DNA of 59,393 nucleotides, from positions 1 through 59,393 of the forward strand of contig CAZXSN010000012.1 of NCBI GenBank assembly GCA_964643295.1. Reading direction: 5' to 3'. This document shows positions 51,603-59,393 of the stretch, piece by piece. The DNA comes from Merdiplasma sp964643295 (GTDB taxonomy: Bacteria; Bacillota; Clostridia; Lachnospirales; Lachnospiraceae). Every line of letters begins with the position of its first letter. Position 1 is the first letter of the stretch. The notes beneath the pieces were generated by a model. It was given only the letters and a program-made list of their open reading frames with translations, had not been told where the DNA came from and did not search any database. Position numbers and translations under genes: made by a program.

Positions 51603-52748
51603 TTAGAATGCCTGATGCAGGATTTCAAGCACCTGTTCCTTGGTCACACCCTGACGCGGGTTAAAGCCCAGTACCGGCTCATTCAATACATCCTCCGCCA
51701 GCATATCCAGGTCTTTTTCCTGAATTCCCTGCTCGGAAAGCGTCTGGATTCCCAGTTCCTTCGTAAGGCGCAGAAGCTCTTTGGAAAGCAGGAATTTATC
51801 CTCCTCTAAGTTTCCGCTCACGGCAAGACCGATCGTCTTCGCCATATCCACCATCTTCTCCGGAACAGCCTCTGCATTGAAAGCCATGACATACGGAAGC
51901 ACCGTGGCATTTGCCATTCCATGCGCGAGGTGGAAATGAGCGCTTAACGTATGGGCGATCGCATGCACTAACCCTAAGTTGGCATTGGAGAAACCAAAAC
52001 CGGTGATGATGCAGCCCAGCATCATATTCTCCCGGACTTTCAGATCCGAACCGTTCTTTACAGCCTTCGGCAAATTCTCATGCAGGATCTTTAACCCTGT
52101 CAGAGAATGGTACTCAGTCAGAGGCGTTGCCATATTGGAGATGTAGCTCTCGACGGCATGCGTGATCGCATCCATGCCGGTCGCGGCAGTCACGGATACC
52201 GGCATCGTCTTCGTAAACTCCGGATCGGCGATCACCTTGGAAGCCACGATCTTATTGTCGATCACCACATATTTGACCACTTTCTGGGTATCGATCAGCG
52301 CACTCACATTGGTGATCTCGCTGGAGGTACCGGCGGTCGTCGGAATGGCAATCAGCGGAAGAACCGGATTTTTTACGAGGTTCATGCCGCCGTAGGCTCC
52401 GATGGGACCCGGGTTGGTCATCAGCACGTTGACCGCTTTCGTAAGATCAATGCTGCTGCCGCCTCCGGCAGCCACAAACACATCCACCTTCTCATCCTGA
52501 GCAATCTTGGCCGCTTTCTCCACCACTTCATTCGTGGGATTGGGAATCACGCCGTCAAACACCACCACATCGACACCGGCCTTCTTTATCTCACCCAGCA
52601 CGACATCGGAGATCCCCGCCGCTTTCACGCCGCCGTCATACACCAGCATAACCTTTTTCGCCTGATACTCTTTCAGAATATCCGGAAGCTTATGGATGGC
52701 GCCGCAGCCGAACACAATATCACTTTTTGCAAAGAATTCGAAACTCAT
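51603..52748 (-). CDS. Iron-containing alcohol dehydrogenase
   Basis: This is a 381-residue group III alcohol dehydrogenase of the FucO/1,3-propanediol type. The NAD motif GGGSSID (95-101) and metal ligands D193, H197, H262 and H276 are all present. Such enzymes reduce aldehydes released by aldolases, for example lactaldehyde or glycolaldehyde, and keep redox balance without oxygen. It starts 12 bases after the class II aldolase stop, and the pairing strongly suggests that it takes the aldolase product. Confidence 0.93.
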   Translation of the reverse strand: MSFEFFAKSDIVFGCGAIHKLPDILKEYQAKKVMLVYDGGVKAAGISDVVLGEIKKAGVDVVVFDGVIPNPTNEVVEKAAKIAQDEKVDVFVAAGGGSSIDLTKAVNVLMTNPGPIGAYGGMNLVKNPVLPLIAIPTTAGTSSEITNVSALIDTQKVVKYVVIDNKIVASKVIADPEFTKTMPVSVTAATGMDAITHAVESYISNMATPLTEYHSLTGLKILHENLPKAVKNGSDLKVRENMMLGCIITGFGFSNANLGLVHAIAHTLSAHFHLAHGMANATVLPYVMAFNAEAVPEKMVDMAKTIGLAVSGNLEEDKFLLSKELLRLTKELGIQTLSEQGIQEKDLDMLAEDVLNEPVLGFNPRQGVTKEQVLEILHQAF

Positions 52749-52760
52749 GCATGCTCCTCC

Positions 52761-53405
52761 TTACACCGCCTGATCCGCGGCAATCAGTTCCTTCATCTTC
52801 CTGACCGCTTCCTCGGGCATCGGCTCGTACACGCCCGCCACCTTCGCGTAGTAGGTGGTCTGTGCCATCTCCTCAGTATAGATGGTCGCGGCCATTGCGG
52901 CTTTCATGTTTTTGCCGCAGCAGAACATCCCGTGGTTTCTGATCAGGACTGCCCTGCCCGTCTCACCCAGCGCTTCCACTACTCTGTCAGCGACTTCATC
53001 GCTGCCCGGCATCGTGAAGGGCACGATCTTGACCGGAACGAACTCCGCCTGCGGCGGGGTGATCGCCTGAAGTTCACCAAACTGGCTCATGGCCGCGATC
53101 GTGGCGAACATTCCGTGCGTATGGACAGTCGCTTTTACGTCCTTCCTTGCGCGAAGCACCGCCGTGTGCATCGGAACCTCAGAGGAGGGCTTAAACGGCC
53201 CGTCCAGCCATTTCCCGTTCAGATCCACAATCGCGATCTGATCCGGAGTCATCCCGTTGTAGGAGATGCCGCTGGGCGTAATCGCCACCACATCCTCATT
53301 GTCGTCCCGCAAGGCAATGTTGCCGGAAGTGCCGTGGATCAGACCCATATCCACTGCCTCCAGAATCGCGTCCAGCACAATTTTCCTGATGTTTTCGTAC
53401 TTCAT
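52761..53405 (-). CDS. Class II aldolase/adducin family protein (FucA-like)
   Basis: This is a 214-residue zinc-dependent aldolase of the L-fuculose-phosphate aldolase family. The zinc ligands H95 and H97 (HTHG) and H158 (RNHGMF) and the catalytic Glu E76 match FucA spacing. It would split a keto-sugar, possibly phosphorylated, into dihydroxyacetone phosphate or a similar unit and an aldehyde; related proteins are 3-oxo-tetronate-phosphate decarboxylases. First gene of the operon, with AGGAGG before the ATG and a promoter 40 bases upstream. No kinase gene is present in the window. Confidence 0.92.
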   Translation of the reverse strand: MKYENIRKIVLDAILEAVDMGLIHGTSGNIALRDDNEDVVAITPSGISYNGMTPDQIAIVDLNGKWLDGPFKPSSEVPMHTAVLRARKDVKATVHTHGMFATIAAMSQFGELQAITPPQAEFVPVKIVPFTMPGSDEVADRVVEALGETGRAVLIRNHGMFCCGKNMKAAMAATIYTEEMAQTTYYAKVAGVYEPMPEEAVRKMKELIAADQAV

Positions 53406-53431
53406 CCTGCGTATCCTCCTAATATTTAAGA

Positions 53432-53467
53432 TACTTCCATGATACCCGCATAAGCTTTCTTTTTCAA
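53432..53467 (-). promoter_or_regulatory. Promoter of the aldolase operon
   Basis: Minus strand: TTGAAA (53462-53467), 17 bases, TATCAT (53439-53444). Start near 53432, about 27 bases before the aldolase ATG. Confidence 0.65.
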
Positions 53468-53691
53468 ATTTCCTTTTTCCCCTTTAAAGCGGAAACAGAT
53501 CCGAAGCCGGTCCTTTTTGACTGGCTGACAGGGAAACTGCTCCCGGAAAAGAATATAAGGATCTGTGTTTCCGGAAATTCTGAAAACCCTGGCCGCAGGA
53601 AGGCGAAAATCTGCCGGAAAAGGCAGGCGGGGAACGCGAAAACAGACATGCCGAAAAGGCGCAAAAAGGCAGAAAACTTGAGGAAATTTTC

Positions 53692-53727
53692 TTGACAATT
53701 CGCATGATTGGCTGTATGGTAGCCATA
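53692..53727 (+). promoter_or_regulatory. Promoter of the BglG-like regulator, with palindrome
   Basis: TTGACA (53692-53697), 17 bases, TATGGT (53715-53720). A small palindrome TATGG-TAG-CCATA (53715-53727) covers the -10 box and may be an autoregulatory site. The rest of the 53468-53691 stretch shows no feature. Confidence 0.6.
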
Positions 53728-53798
53728 CATGAGGGGAAAAATTAAGGCTCTAAAGCCACGCAGCTTACAGGAAAAGCAGTCTGAGCGGAGGGTTCGCC

Positions 53799-55799
53799 AT
53801 GAGCAGTACACTCAACCTGTCCTTAAGACAGAAAAAACTCCTGCACCTTTTGCAGGGCATGGAAGGGTATATCACCGGAAGCGCTTTAGCCAGGCAGCTC
53901 AATGTCTCTCCGCGCACGATCCGCACGGATATCGCCGAGATTAACCGGGCACTCGCTCCGTTTCAGGCGCAGATTCTCTCGGAACGCAGCAAAGGATATC
54001 TTTATTATGCCAGTGATCCAAAAGCCCTGGAGGGTGTCACGCAGTCGGATTATGCGTTTTTCACTACCGAAGAGCGCGTCCGCTATCTGGCCTTCCGTCT
54101 CTGCCTCTCGGATAAACCGTTAAACCTTTACGACCTGGAGGATGAGATGTTCATCAGCCATACCACGCTCGAACACGACCTTCGGCAGCTGCGCATCCAG
54201 TATGTCTTATCTGACCCGAAGATCACCTTTCTCCAGGATCACGATTCCTTCTCCTTTGAACAGGACGAAAAAAAGAGACGGTCCATTTTAAACCGGCTCT
54301 TTCGCGAAGACTGGAACTATCAGACACGAAACAACGCTTACTACGGCTACCATTTCCTGGATGCCAACCTGCTGAATGAGATTATGGACGAGCTTCCGCT
54401 GCATCTGGTACGTCACGGGATCTTTATGGAGGATCCCAGTCTGGTATCCTTAAACCTTGCCATCGCCATCATGTACCACCGGGTCACCTCCGGTCATCCG
54501 CTTCCGGAAGAGGAACTGCCCGAGCGCAAAAATCCGGCAGTCTCCCAGGCCACGGATGAACTCTTCCTCGCCCTGGAAGAAAAGCTTCACTGCAGCTTTG
54601 CGCCCCAGGAGAGAGAGGATATCTACGAGCGCATTCTCTCCGGGTGTCTTCCGGAAAGCATGTATCGAAAAGCAGCCTGCGGAGAAAACGAAACGCAGTC
54701 TTGTCCTAAAAGCCGAAAAGAAGAAGCAGCCGTCAATGAAACGCCCGCTTCCTTTCCTCCTCTCACACAGGAACTCGCCGATGCCTATCTTAAAAAGATT
54801 AAAGGAACCTTCGGTCTTGATTTTCGCAGCGATGAAGATTTTACTCTCACGCTGCTTTCCTACCTGCAGTATCTGCAGATTCCCGGGAGGATTTTCAATG
54901 CGCAGGGAAACCACGACATTGACAAGGAACAGCTGCTGACCGAATACGAGATCGCTGATCTTTTTCAGGATCTGGCCCTTGCATATTTAGGTTCCTACGT
55001 AACCGAAACCGAACTTCTCTATCTGGCCCACTGTATTTCAGGCGCACTGGAATCTTACACGCAGCTGCATCCGGAGAACAAACTGAAAACGGTCATCTGC
55101 TGTCATCTGAACATGCCCGCCGCCTGGGCGTTAAAACGCAGAGTACTGGGCGCGTTTGGAAACTATCTGACCGTGACCGCCCTGCTGCCGGTCAATTCCA
55201 AAAATACCTACGACTTTCGCGATACTGACCTGATTCTCAGCACCGTGAAAAAAAGGATCACCGACAGTCCCTCCACGGAACTGCTCCGCATAGACCCTTA
55301 TCTGCCCACGAAAGACTGTCTGGCAATCTCCGCCTGTCTGAAAGATGCGAAAATACGCAGACTTTTTCCCGCTCCCCGGGATTTCCTGAAAGACCTGCTT
55401 ACAGGCGCCTGCTGGCATGAAAAAGAACCCCCGATCAGCCGCTTTGACGTGATTGAGACACTGTGCGGGGATTTCTTAAAAGAAGGCATCGTCGGGCAGG
55501 AGTATGTCTCTGACCTTCTGCGCCGGGAATCAGTCTCCACGTTTGCCGTCCGACCGGGGCTTGTCTTCATGCACTCGCTTGTCCCGGCAAAGGAAACCAG
55601 ACTGTCCGTCATGACTTTCGACCACCGCATCATCTGGAATACCCACAAGATCCGCACGGTAATCGCCGGGGCTTTTCGCCCGCAGGACGCCCCGCTCCTG
55701 ATACGCCTCAAACACATTTTTTACGACGCATCTTTGGACATCGAATCGTTTAAAATGCTGCGGGAAAAAAAGGAGATCATCGCTTTCTTTGAAAGGTAA
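53799..55799 (+). CDS. BglG/MtlR-like PRD-domain transcriptional regulator
   Basis: This is a 666-residue modular regulator. Order: HTH_11 (about 12-60, VSPRTIRTDIAEIN), a second Mga-like helix-turn-helix (80-160), two PRD domains (roughly 190-310 and 340-460), an EIIB-like segment (about 430-510) and a C-terminal EIIA-like domain (520-666) in which the usual PHG site reads FMHS with H592. Such activators are controlled by phosphorylation by the sugar phosphotransferase system. It diverges from the aldolase operon, and control of that operon is inferred. No PTS transporter gene is present here; the transporter is an MFS protein. GGAGGG precedes the ATG. Confidence 0.88.
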   Translation: MSSTLNLSLRQKKLLHLLQGMEGYITGSALARQLNVSPRTIRTDIAEINRALAPFQAQILSERSKGYLYYASDPKALEGVTQSDYAFFTTEERVRYLAFRLCLSDKPLNLYDLEDEMFISHTTLEHDLRQLRIQYVLSDPKITFLQDHDSFSFEQDEKKRRSILNRLFREDWNYQTRNNAYYGYHFLDANLLNEIMDELPLHLVRHGIFMEDPSLVSLNLAIAIMYHRVTSGHPLPEEELPERKNPAVSQATDELFLALEEKLHCSFAPQEREDIYERILSGCLPESMYRKAACGENETQSCPKSRKEEAAVNETPASFPPLTQELADAYLKKIKGTFGLDFRSDEDFTLTLLSYLQYLQIPGRIFNAQGNHDIDKEQLLTEYEIADLFQDLALAYLGSYVTETELLYLAHCISGALESYTQLHPENKLKTVICCHLNMPAAWALKRRVLGAFGNYLTVTALLPVNSKNTYDFRDTDLILSTVKKRITDSPSTELLRIDPYLPTKDCLAISACLKDAKIRRLFPAPRDFLKDLLTGACWHEKEPPISRFDVIETLCGDFLKEGIVGQEYVSDLLRRESVSTFAVRPGLVFMHSLVPAKETRLSVMTFDHRIIWNTHKIRTVIAGAFRPQDAPLLIRLKHIFYDASLDIESFKMLREKKEIIAFFER

Positions 55800-55839
55800 T
55801 AAACGCGGCAGTCGGCATCCTGCCTGATCAGGCGTTCCC

Positions 55840-56649
55840 TTATGAGTTCGTCTCCTTCGCGTCAAGAAGCAGCGTCCCCAGCACACAGACCGCAAACTCC
55901 CTTGGCAGGTCAAAGGGGAGATTGTGATATCCCGGATAATAAAGCTCCTTTTTACCCAGCTTTTGCGCCAGCAGTCTGGCAGCGTTGGCATAAGCGGTCT
56001 CTCCGCTTTTTTCTCCGGCGGCAAGCGAGACCCTATCAGACAAAGCCAGCATCTTTTCCAGATCCGGCTGGTAGGAGATCAGTGCGGGAAACTCCTGTGT
56101 CAGCATGTACTCGAAATTGCCCATCTCCCGCATGGAGACCGCCGGATCCTTTTTGGGTCCGCGGGTATCATATGAGGCGATGTGCTGTGAAAACTTCAGG
56201 ATCGCGGTATTGTATTTACGCCTGGCAATCAGGTCTTTCATCTGATTTACCCACTGCGCGACCTCTTCCTGATCCTGCATAATCCCCAGCATGGCCGGTT
56301 CGTACATGATTAAGTGCTTCACCCGCTGCGGATACCTCTGCAGGAAATACTCTCCGATCACCGCCCCGCCGCTGGCTCCGACAAAGTAAGCCTGTTCCAT
56401 CCCCAGCGCGTCCATCAGATCCCGGATATCTTCGATCTGCTTGTCTATGTCAAAGATCCGTTCCCCTTTGCAGACGCTGCGCGAATTTCCCCGGCGGTCA
56501 AACGTGACCACCCGGTAAAAACGGGAGAGGATTTCCGCCGTATGGCTGTACAGACCGGCATCCACCACTACCCCGTGAATCAAAAACAGTCCCTCCCCTT
56601 CCCCGCGCACTTCATAATAGAGAGAGACATCTTCTTTTTCCAGAATCAT
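55840..56649 (-). CDS. Alpha/beta hydrolase
   Basis: This is a 269-residue alpha/beta hydrolase-fold protein. The oxyanion segment LIHGVVVDAG (about 23-32) and nucleophile S93 in GASGGA are clear; the catalytic His is likely in the YHNLPFDLP segment near the C-terminus. The substrate is unknown. AGGAGA lies before the ATG. It converges on the PRD regulator gene with only 40 bases between the stops, including a GCCTGATCAGGC palindrome. Confidence 0.85.
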   Translation of the reverse strand: MILEKEDVSLYYEVRGEGEGLFLIHGVVVDAGLYSHTAEILSRFYRVVTFDRRGNSRSVCKGERIFDIDKQIEDIRDLMDALGMEQAYFVGASGGAVIGEYFLQRYPQRVKHLIMYEPAMLGIMQDQEEVAQWVNQMKDLIARRKYNTAILKFSQHIASYDTRGPKKDPAVSMREMGNFEYMLTQEFPALISYQPDLEKMLALSDRVSLAAGEKSGETAYANAARLLAQKLGKKELYYPGYHNLPFDLPREFAVCVLGTLLLDAKETNS

Positions 56650-56795
56650 ACTTCATCTCCTGCGACACTGATAAAAATGCCCGCAGGCAACGCTGCGGAG
56701 GTACTTTTTTTTCCTGTTTAAAGCAAAGCGGCAAAAACACGATGGAAAATCCAACGCGTTCCAGCAAACGATACCAACAGCAAAAAATCCCGGTA

Positions 56796-56831
56796 TTGAC
56801 GTTTCCTTCCCGCCGTTATAGAATAAAAGAA
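56796..56831 (+). promoter_or_regulatory. Promoter of the phosphopantetheinyl transferase gene
   Basis: TTGACG (56796-56801), 17 bases, TAGAAT (56819-56824), start near 56831. The leader is about 135 bases. The rest of the gap from 56650 shows nothing else. Confidence 0.65.
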
Positions 56832-56966
56832 ATTTCCGCTTCCCTTAAGAATCCCGCATAGAAGGTTACAGGAAACCATGCTTTTTTCTTAACACTTACA
56901 CAAAGGCGGAAATACAGACAAAAAATGAAAGAGCATTCTTAAAAGGAGAACATCCAAAACATCGCC

Positions 56967-57680
56967 ATGATCACTACAATCTACTGCCAGTCCTATACGC
57001 CGCTAACTGATTCCCCGCCGCAGATCCGTGCGCAGGAGCATGCCCTGGGGCGTTCTCTTTTACGTTACGGACTGCAAAACCTTTATGGAATCACCCTGTC
57101 TTCCTCTGCACTTGAAGAGGAGCTTGGCGTGACAGATACCGGAAAACCGTTCCTGAAAAACTATCCGGACATTTCCTTTAATATCAGCCACTGCGACCGG
57201 CTTGCCGCCTGCGCCTTCGCTCCCTACCCGGTAGGGGTGGATGTGGAACTGCCCGGTTATTTCGCGGAAATCCTGGAAAAGCGCATCTTATCCGAAGAGG
57301 AGGAAATCTTCCTTGCCCGCGTGGGCGCAGCGACTGAGAAGCGCCGGGAATGGTTCTTTCGCTTCTGGACTCTCAAGGAAGCTTATGTGAAAATGACCGG
57401 CACCGGCATGGACGTTCCAGTAAAGGAAATCTCCTTTTCCTTCCTCCCTGAAACGGATATCTCCTTTAAAGAGGACGATTTCCTTCCTGCATCAGGGATT
57501 TGGTCCTGTCCCATTGAACTGAAACCCGAAGAAGAAAGTGAGAACAGCCTTTCAGGGTTCCGCACGGTTTTCTGTTCCGATCCGGCTGTGCTTGTCTTCC
57601 AGAAACGTTTTTCAAGCGGACATATCCTCTCGGTATGCCGAGAAAAGCCCGGTATGAGTCCTGTCCTTACATCGGTCTGA
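56967..57680 (+). CDS. 4'-phosphopantetheinyl transferase (Sfp type)
   Basis: This is a 237-residue Sfp-type enzyme that moves the phosphopantetheine arm from CoA to a carrier protein. The signatures are VGVDVE (D92, E94, magnesium ligands) and WTLKEAYVK (W134, K137, E138). No carrier protein, polyketide or peptide synthetase gene is nearby, so its partner is not known; it may serve a natural-product or lipid pathway elsewhere. The best ribosome binding site, AAAAGGAG, lies about 20 bases before the ATG, longer than usual, and no closer in-frame start was found. Confidence 0.9.
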   Translation: MITTIYCQSYTPLTDSPPQIRAQEHALGRSLLRYGLQNLYGITLSSSALEEELGVTDTGKPFLKNYPDISFNISHCDRLAACAFAPYPVGVDVELPGYFAEILEKRILSEEEEIFLARVGAATEKRREWFFRFWTLKEAYVKMTGTGMDVPVKEISFSFLPETDISFKEDDFLPASGIWSCPIELKPEEESENSLSGFRTVFCSDPAVLVFQKRFSSGHILSVCREKPGMSPVLTSV

Positions 57681-57796
57681 TTTCCCCTGACAGGGAAAAT
57701 TTGCGGATCGGTGTTCTGAAAATCAAAGCTCTTCCTTAAGGAAGCGTCCGCAGAAAACCCTTCCGCACTACAGGAACCGCTTTCGTCGGAAACTCT

Positions 57797-59137
57797 TTAC
57801 AACAGCCCTGAGCGCTCTTTCCATTTCCCGGAACGGTACCGCACAACGCCAATCAGCAAAGAGAGCATCCAGCCGATCGGAGTTGCCCACCAGATTCCGT
57901 AATAGCCATACCACTTAGAAAGCACAAAGGGCAGAATGCCGCGGGAGAAAATTTCCGCAAAACTCATGACCACAGTCGGCTTCACATCCGAAACGTTGCG
58001 CAGGAAATGCTGAAAGACAAAAAGCACCCCCAGCACCGGAGAAAAGACCGCCGTGATTCTTACCACGGGCAGTCCGATTGCAAGAACTTCCTCATCTTCC
58101 GAGAAAATTCGAATGAGCGGTCCGGCAAAGACCCACATCAGGATCCCCATCAGGGTACTGTAAATGACGGCGATCACAATCCCCGTGTGCAGGCCCAAAA
58201 CCGTGCGCTCCCTGTCTTTTGCTCCCGCGTTTTGTCCGCAGAAAATCCCGGTTGCCATGCCGATCGAATAGGCCAGACACATGCAGATATTTTCCACTTT
58301 CAAATCCACAGTATAGGCGCCGACCACCAGTGATCCATAGCGGTTGACCGCCGCCTGGATAAACATCGTCGAGGCGGTGACCACCACCGTGGAAAATGCC
58401 GACGGCACACCGATTCGCACCATCTCCCGGGCTGTTGAGGGATCCATCTTAAATTCCCGCAGGGAAAATTTCATCTGCGGCATGTTCTTATGCACCACCG
58501 CCAGACAGTACAGCCCGGATAACAGCTGGGCAAGCAGCGTAGCAACCGCCACCCCGGCTACCCCCATGCCGAGGAAGAGCACAAACGCCAGATCCAATAC
58601 GATATTGACAACGCTGGAAAGGATCAGGGCGTTTAAAGGCGTCCTGGAATCTCCCACGGAACGCAGAAACGAAGCGATCCCGTTATACAGGCAGGTCGCA
58701 AGCACTCCCGCACACATCACCAGCATATACACGTGCGCATCCGCGTACACATCTTCCGGGGTGCCTAACAGCCGCAGCAAAAATCCGCAGCACAAAAGAC
58801 CGATCAGGGTAAAGGCCGCCCCGCAGACCGCAAGGATTTTCCAGGTCGTGATGTAAGCCTGGCGGACTTTCTCAGTACTGCCGCTGCCAAACACCTGGGC
58901 AATCACCACCGACGCGCCGGTTGCGAACCCGTTCACCAGAGAGATAATCAGAGAGTAACTGGACGCACTGGCTCCGACCCCCGCCAGCGCCTGTATGCCT
59001 ACAAAGCGTCCGACAACCATGGCATCCACGGTGTTATAAAGCTGCTGAAAAATGTTGCCAATAAATAAGGGAACCGCGAAGCGCAAAATCAGGCGGCCCG
59101 GATTCCCTTTTGTCATGTCCAGCGTATTGGTTTTCAA
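57797..59137 (-). CDS. MATE family efflux transporter
   Basis: This is a 446-residue multidrug and toxin extrusion-type transporter with 12 helices in two halves. It opens MTKGNPGRLILRFAVPLFIG, the family's typical start, and has the QQLYNTVDAMVVGRF motif in helix 1-2. It likely exports cationic compounds using an ion gradient. The gene is alone; the converging phosphopantetheinyl transferase ends 116 bases away. Confidence 0.93.
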   Translation of the reverse strand: MKTNTLDMTKGNPGRLILRFAVPLFIGNIFQQLYNTVDAMVVGRFVGIQALAGVGASASSYSLIISLVNGFATGASVVIAQVFGSGSTEKVRQAYITTWKILAVCGAAFTLIGLLCCGFLLRLLGTPEDVYADAHVYMLVMCAGVLATCLYNGIASFLRSVGDSRTPLNALILSSVVNIVLDLAFVLFLGMGVAGVAVATLLAQLLSGLYCLAVVHKNMPQMKFSLREFKMDPSTAREMVRIGVPSAFSTVVVTASTMFIQAAVNRYGSLVVGAYTVDLKVENICMCLAYSIGMATGIFCGQNAGAKDRERTVLGLHTGIVIAVIYSTLMGILMWVFAGPLIRIFSEDEEVLAIGLPVVRITAVFSPVLGVLFVFQHFLRNVSDVKPTVVMSFAEIFSRGILPFVLSKWYGYYGIWWATPIGWMLSLLIGVVRYRSGKWKERSGLL

Positions 59138-59258
59138 AGAATCTTCCTTTCTGATGCCGACAGGATCAGGAGCCTTCCTCGCAAAACGAATGGCAGAGCT
59201 CCTTTTTGCAGATCTCCTCCCTTAAGCAGAAAAAGACCTGTAACACCCATCGGCACAA

Positions 59259-59300
59259 GACGGCAGAAACCTGACAATGAGGTACTGCCGTCATTTTTTT
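59259..59300 (+). terminator. Plus-strand terminator without an assigned gene
   Basis: GACGGCAG and CTGCCGTC (59259-59266, 59285-59292) pair perfectly and are followed by a run of seven T. No plus-strand gene ends here within the window; the MATE gene upstream is on the other strand. It may end a short untranslated RNA or be a remnant. Confidence 0.6.
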
Positions 59301-59393
59301 GTTTCTGCGGCGCACGAAAACTGCGCTTCCGAAACTTCGTTAATAGCGTTTGAAGCGTCCCACTCTCGTTAAGCGGTCCGGCAGTCTGGGCAC

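Noticed and set aside
52107..53429. Long open frame on the plus strand opposite the alcohol dehydrogenase and aldolase genes
   Set aside because: It is antisense to two clear enzymes, is extremely rich in His and Arg, and matches no family. It follows from codon bias on the other strand.

Overview
This window looks like a chromosomal segment of a moderately GC-rich Clostridia member, most likely Lachnospiraceae. That assignment is an inference. It rests on gene families and order (priA-def-fmt-metallopeptidase-rsmB-rlmN, gltB/gltD, a meso-DAP-type murE, a PRD regulator), on AGGAGG ribosome binding sites, and on a CIRCE element in front of hsp20. No rRNA, tRNA, CRISPR array or intact insertion sequence was recognised. 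Most genes lie on the minus strand.

Layout. 0.1-3.7 kb is an accessory edge with a transposase-derived ORF whose catalytic residues look lost, a nitroreductase, and the remnant of an AAA-ATPase-like gene. 3.7-12.5 kb holds the housekeeping run murE / priA-def-fmt-yugP-like-rsmB-rlmN, read right to left; priA has an apparent +1 frameshift at its second codon. 12.9-17.7 kb is a tight cluster of histidine kinase, response regulator, SGNH-like protein and MBOAT acyltransferase. 17.7-22.1 kb is an SsuABC/TauABC-type ABC importer with an acyl-CoA synthetase-type enzyme embedded in the operon. 22.9-29.1 kb is gltB-gltD, with a clear promoter and an operator-like palindrome; GltD lacks the usual first cysteine cluster. 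29.3-33.2 kb has glyA, a CPBP protease and argS. 33.8-34.4 kb is a plus-strand LUD-domain gene. 34.5-40.0 kb holds a heterodimeric ABC exporter and a cytidylate kinase-like gene behind a strong terminator placed directly against the ribosome binding site, then rplY. 40.3-42.8 kb holds CIRCE-controlled hsp20, a second nitroreductase and a flavodoxin-like protein. 43.1-46.4 kb has a structured intergenic element and a tetR-lon operon with a TetR-type palindrome in its promoter. 46.7-55.8 kb is a carbohydrate or hydroxy-acid catabolic module (class II aldolase, Fe-alcohol dehydrogenase, MFS transporter, 2-hydroxyacid dehydrogenase, TIM-barrel isomerase, Gfo/Idh oxidoreductase) with a divergent BglG/MtlR-like regulator. 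55.8-59.1 kb has an alpha/beta hydrolase, an Sfp-type phosphopantetheinyl transferase and a MATE exporter.

How the parts work together. The priA-rlmN run couples replication restart, N-terminal processing of nascent proteins and rRNA methylation. The ABC importer and the acyl-CoA synthetase are translationally coupled, which suggests uptake and CoA activation of one carboxylate. The kinase/regulator pair overlaps a surface O-acylation pair and probably controls the envelope. The exporter operon has no room for a promoter between its upstream terminator and its first gene, so its expression probably depends on reading through that terminator. The best candidates for new biology are this attenuator, the GltD variant, the tetR-lon operon, the three-hairpin element at 43.08-43.20 kb, and the import-and-activate cluster.
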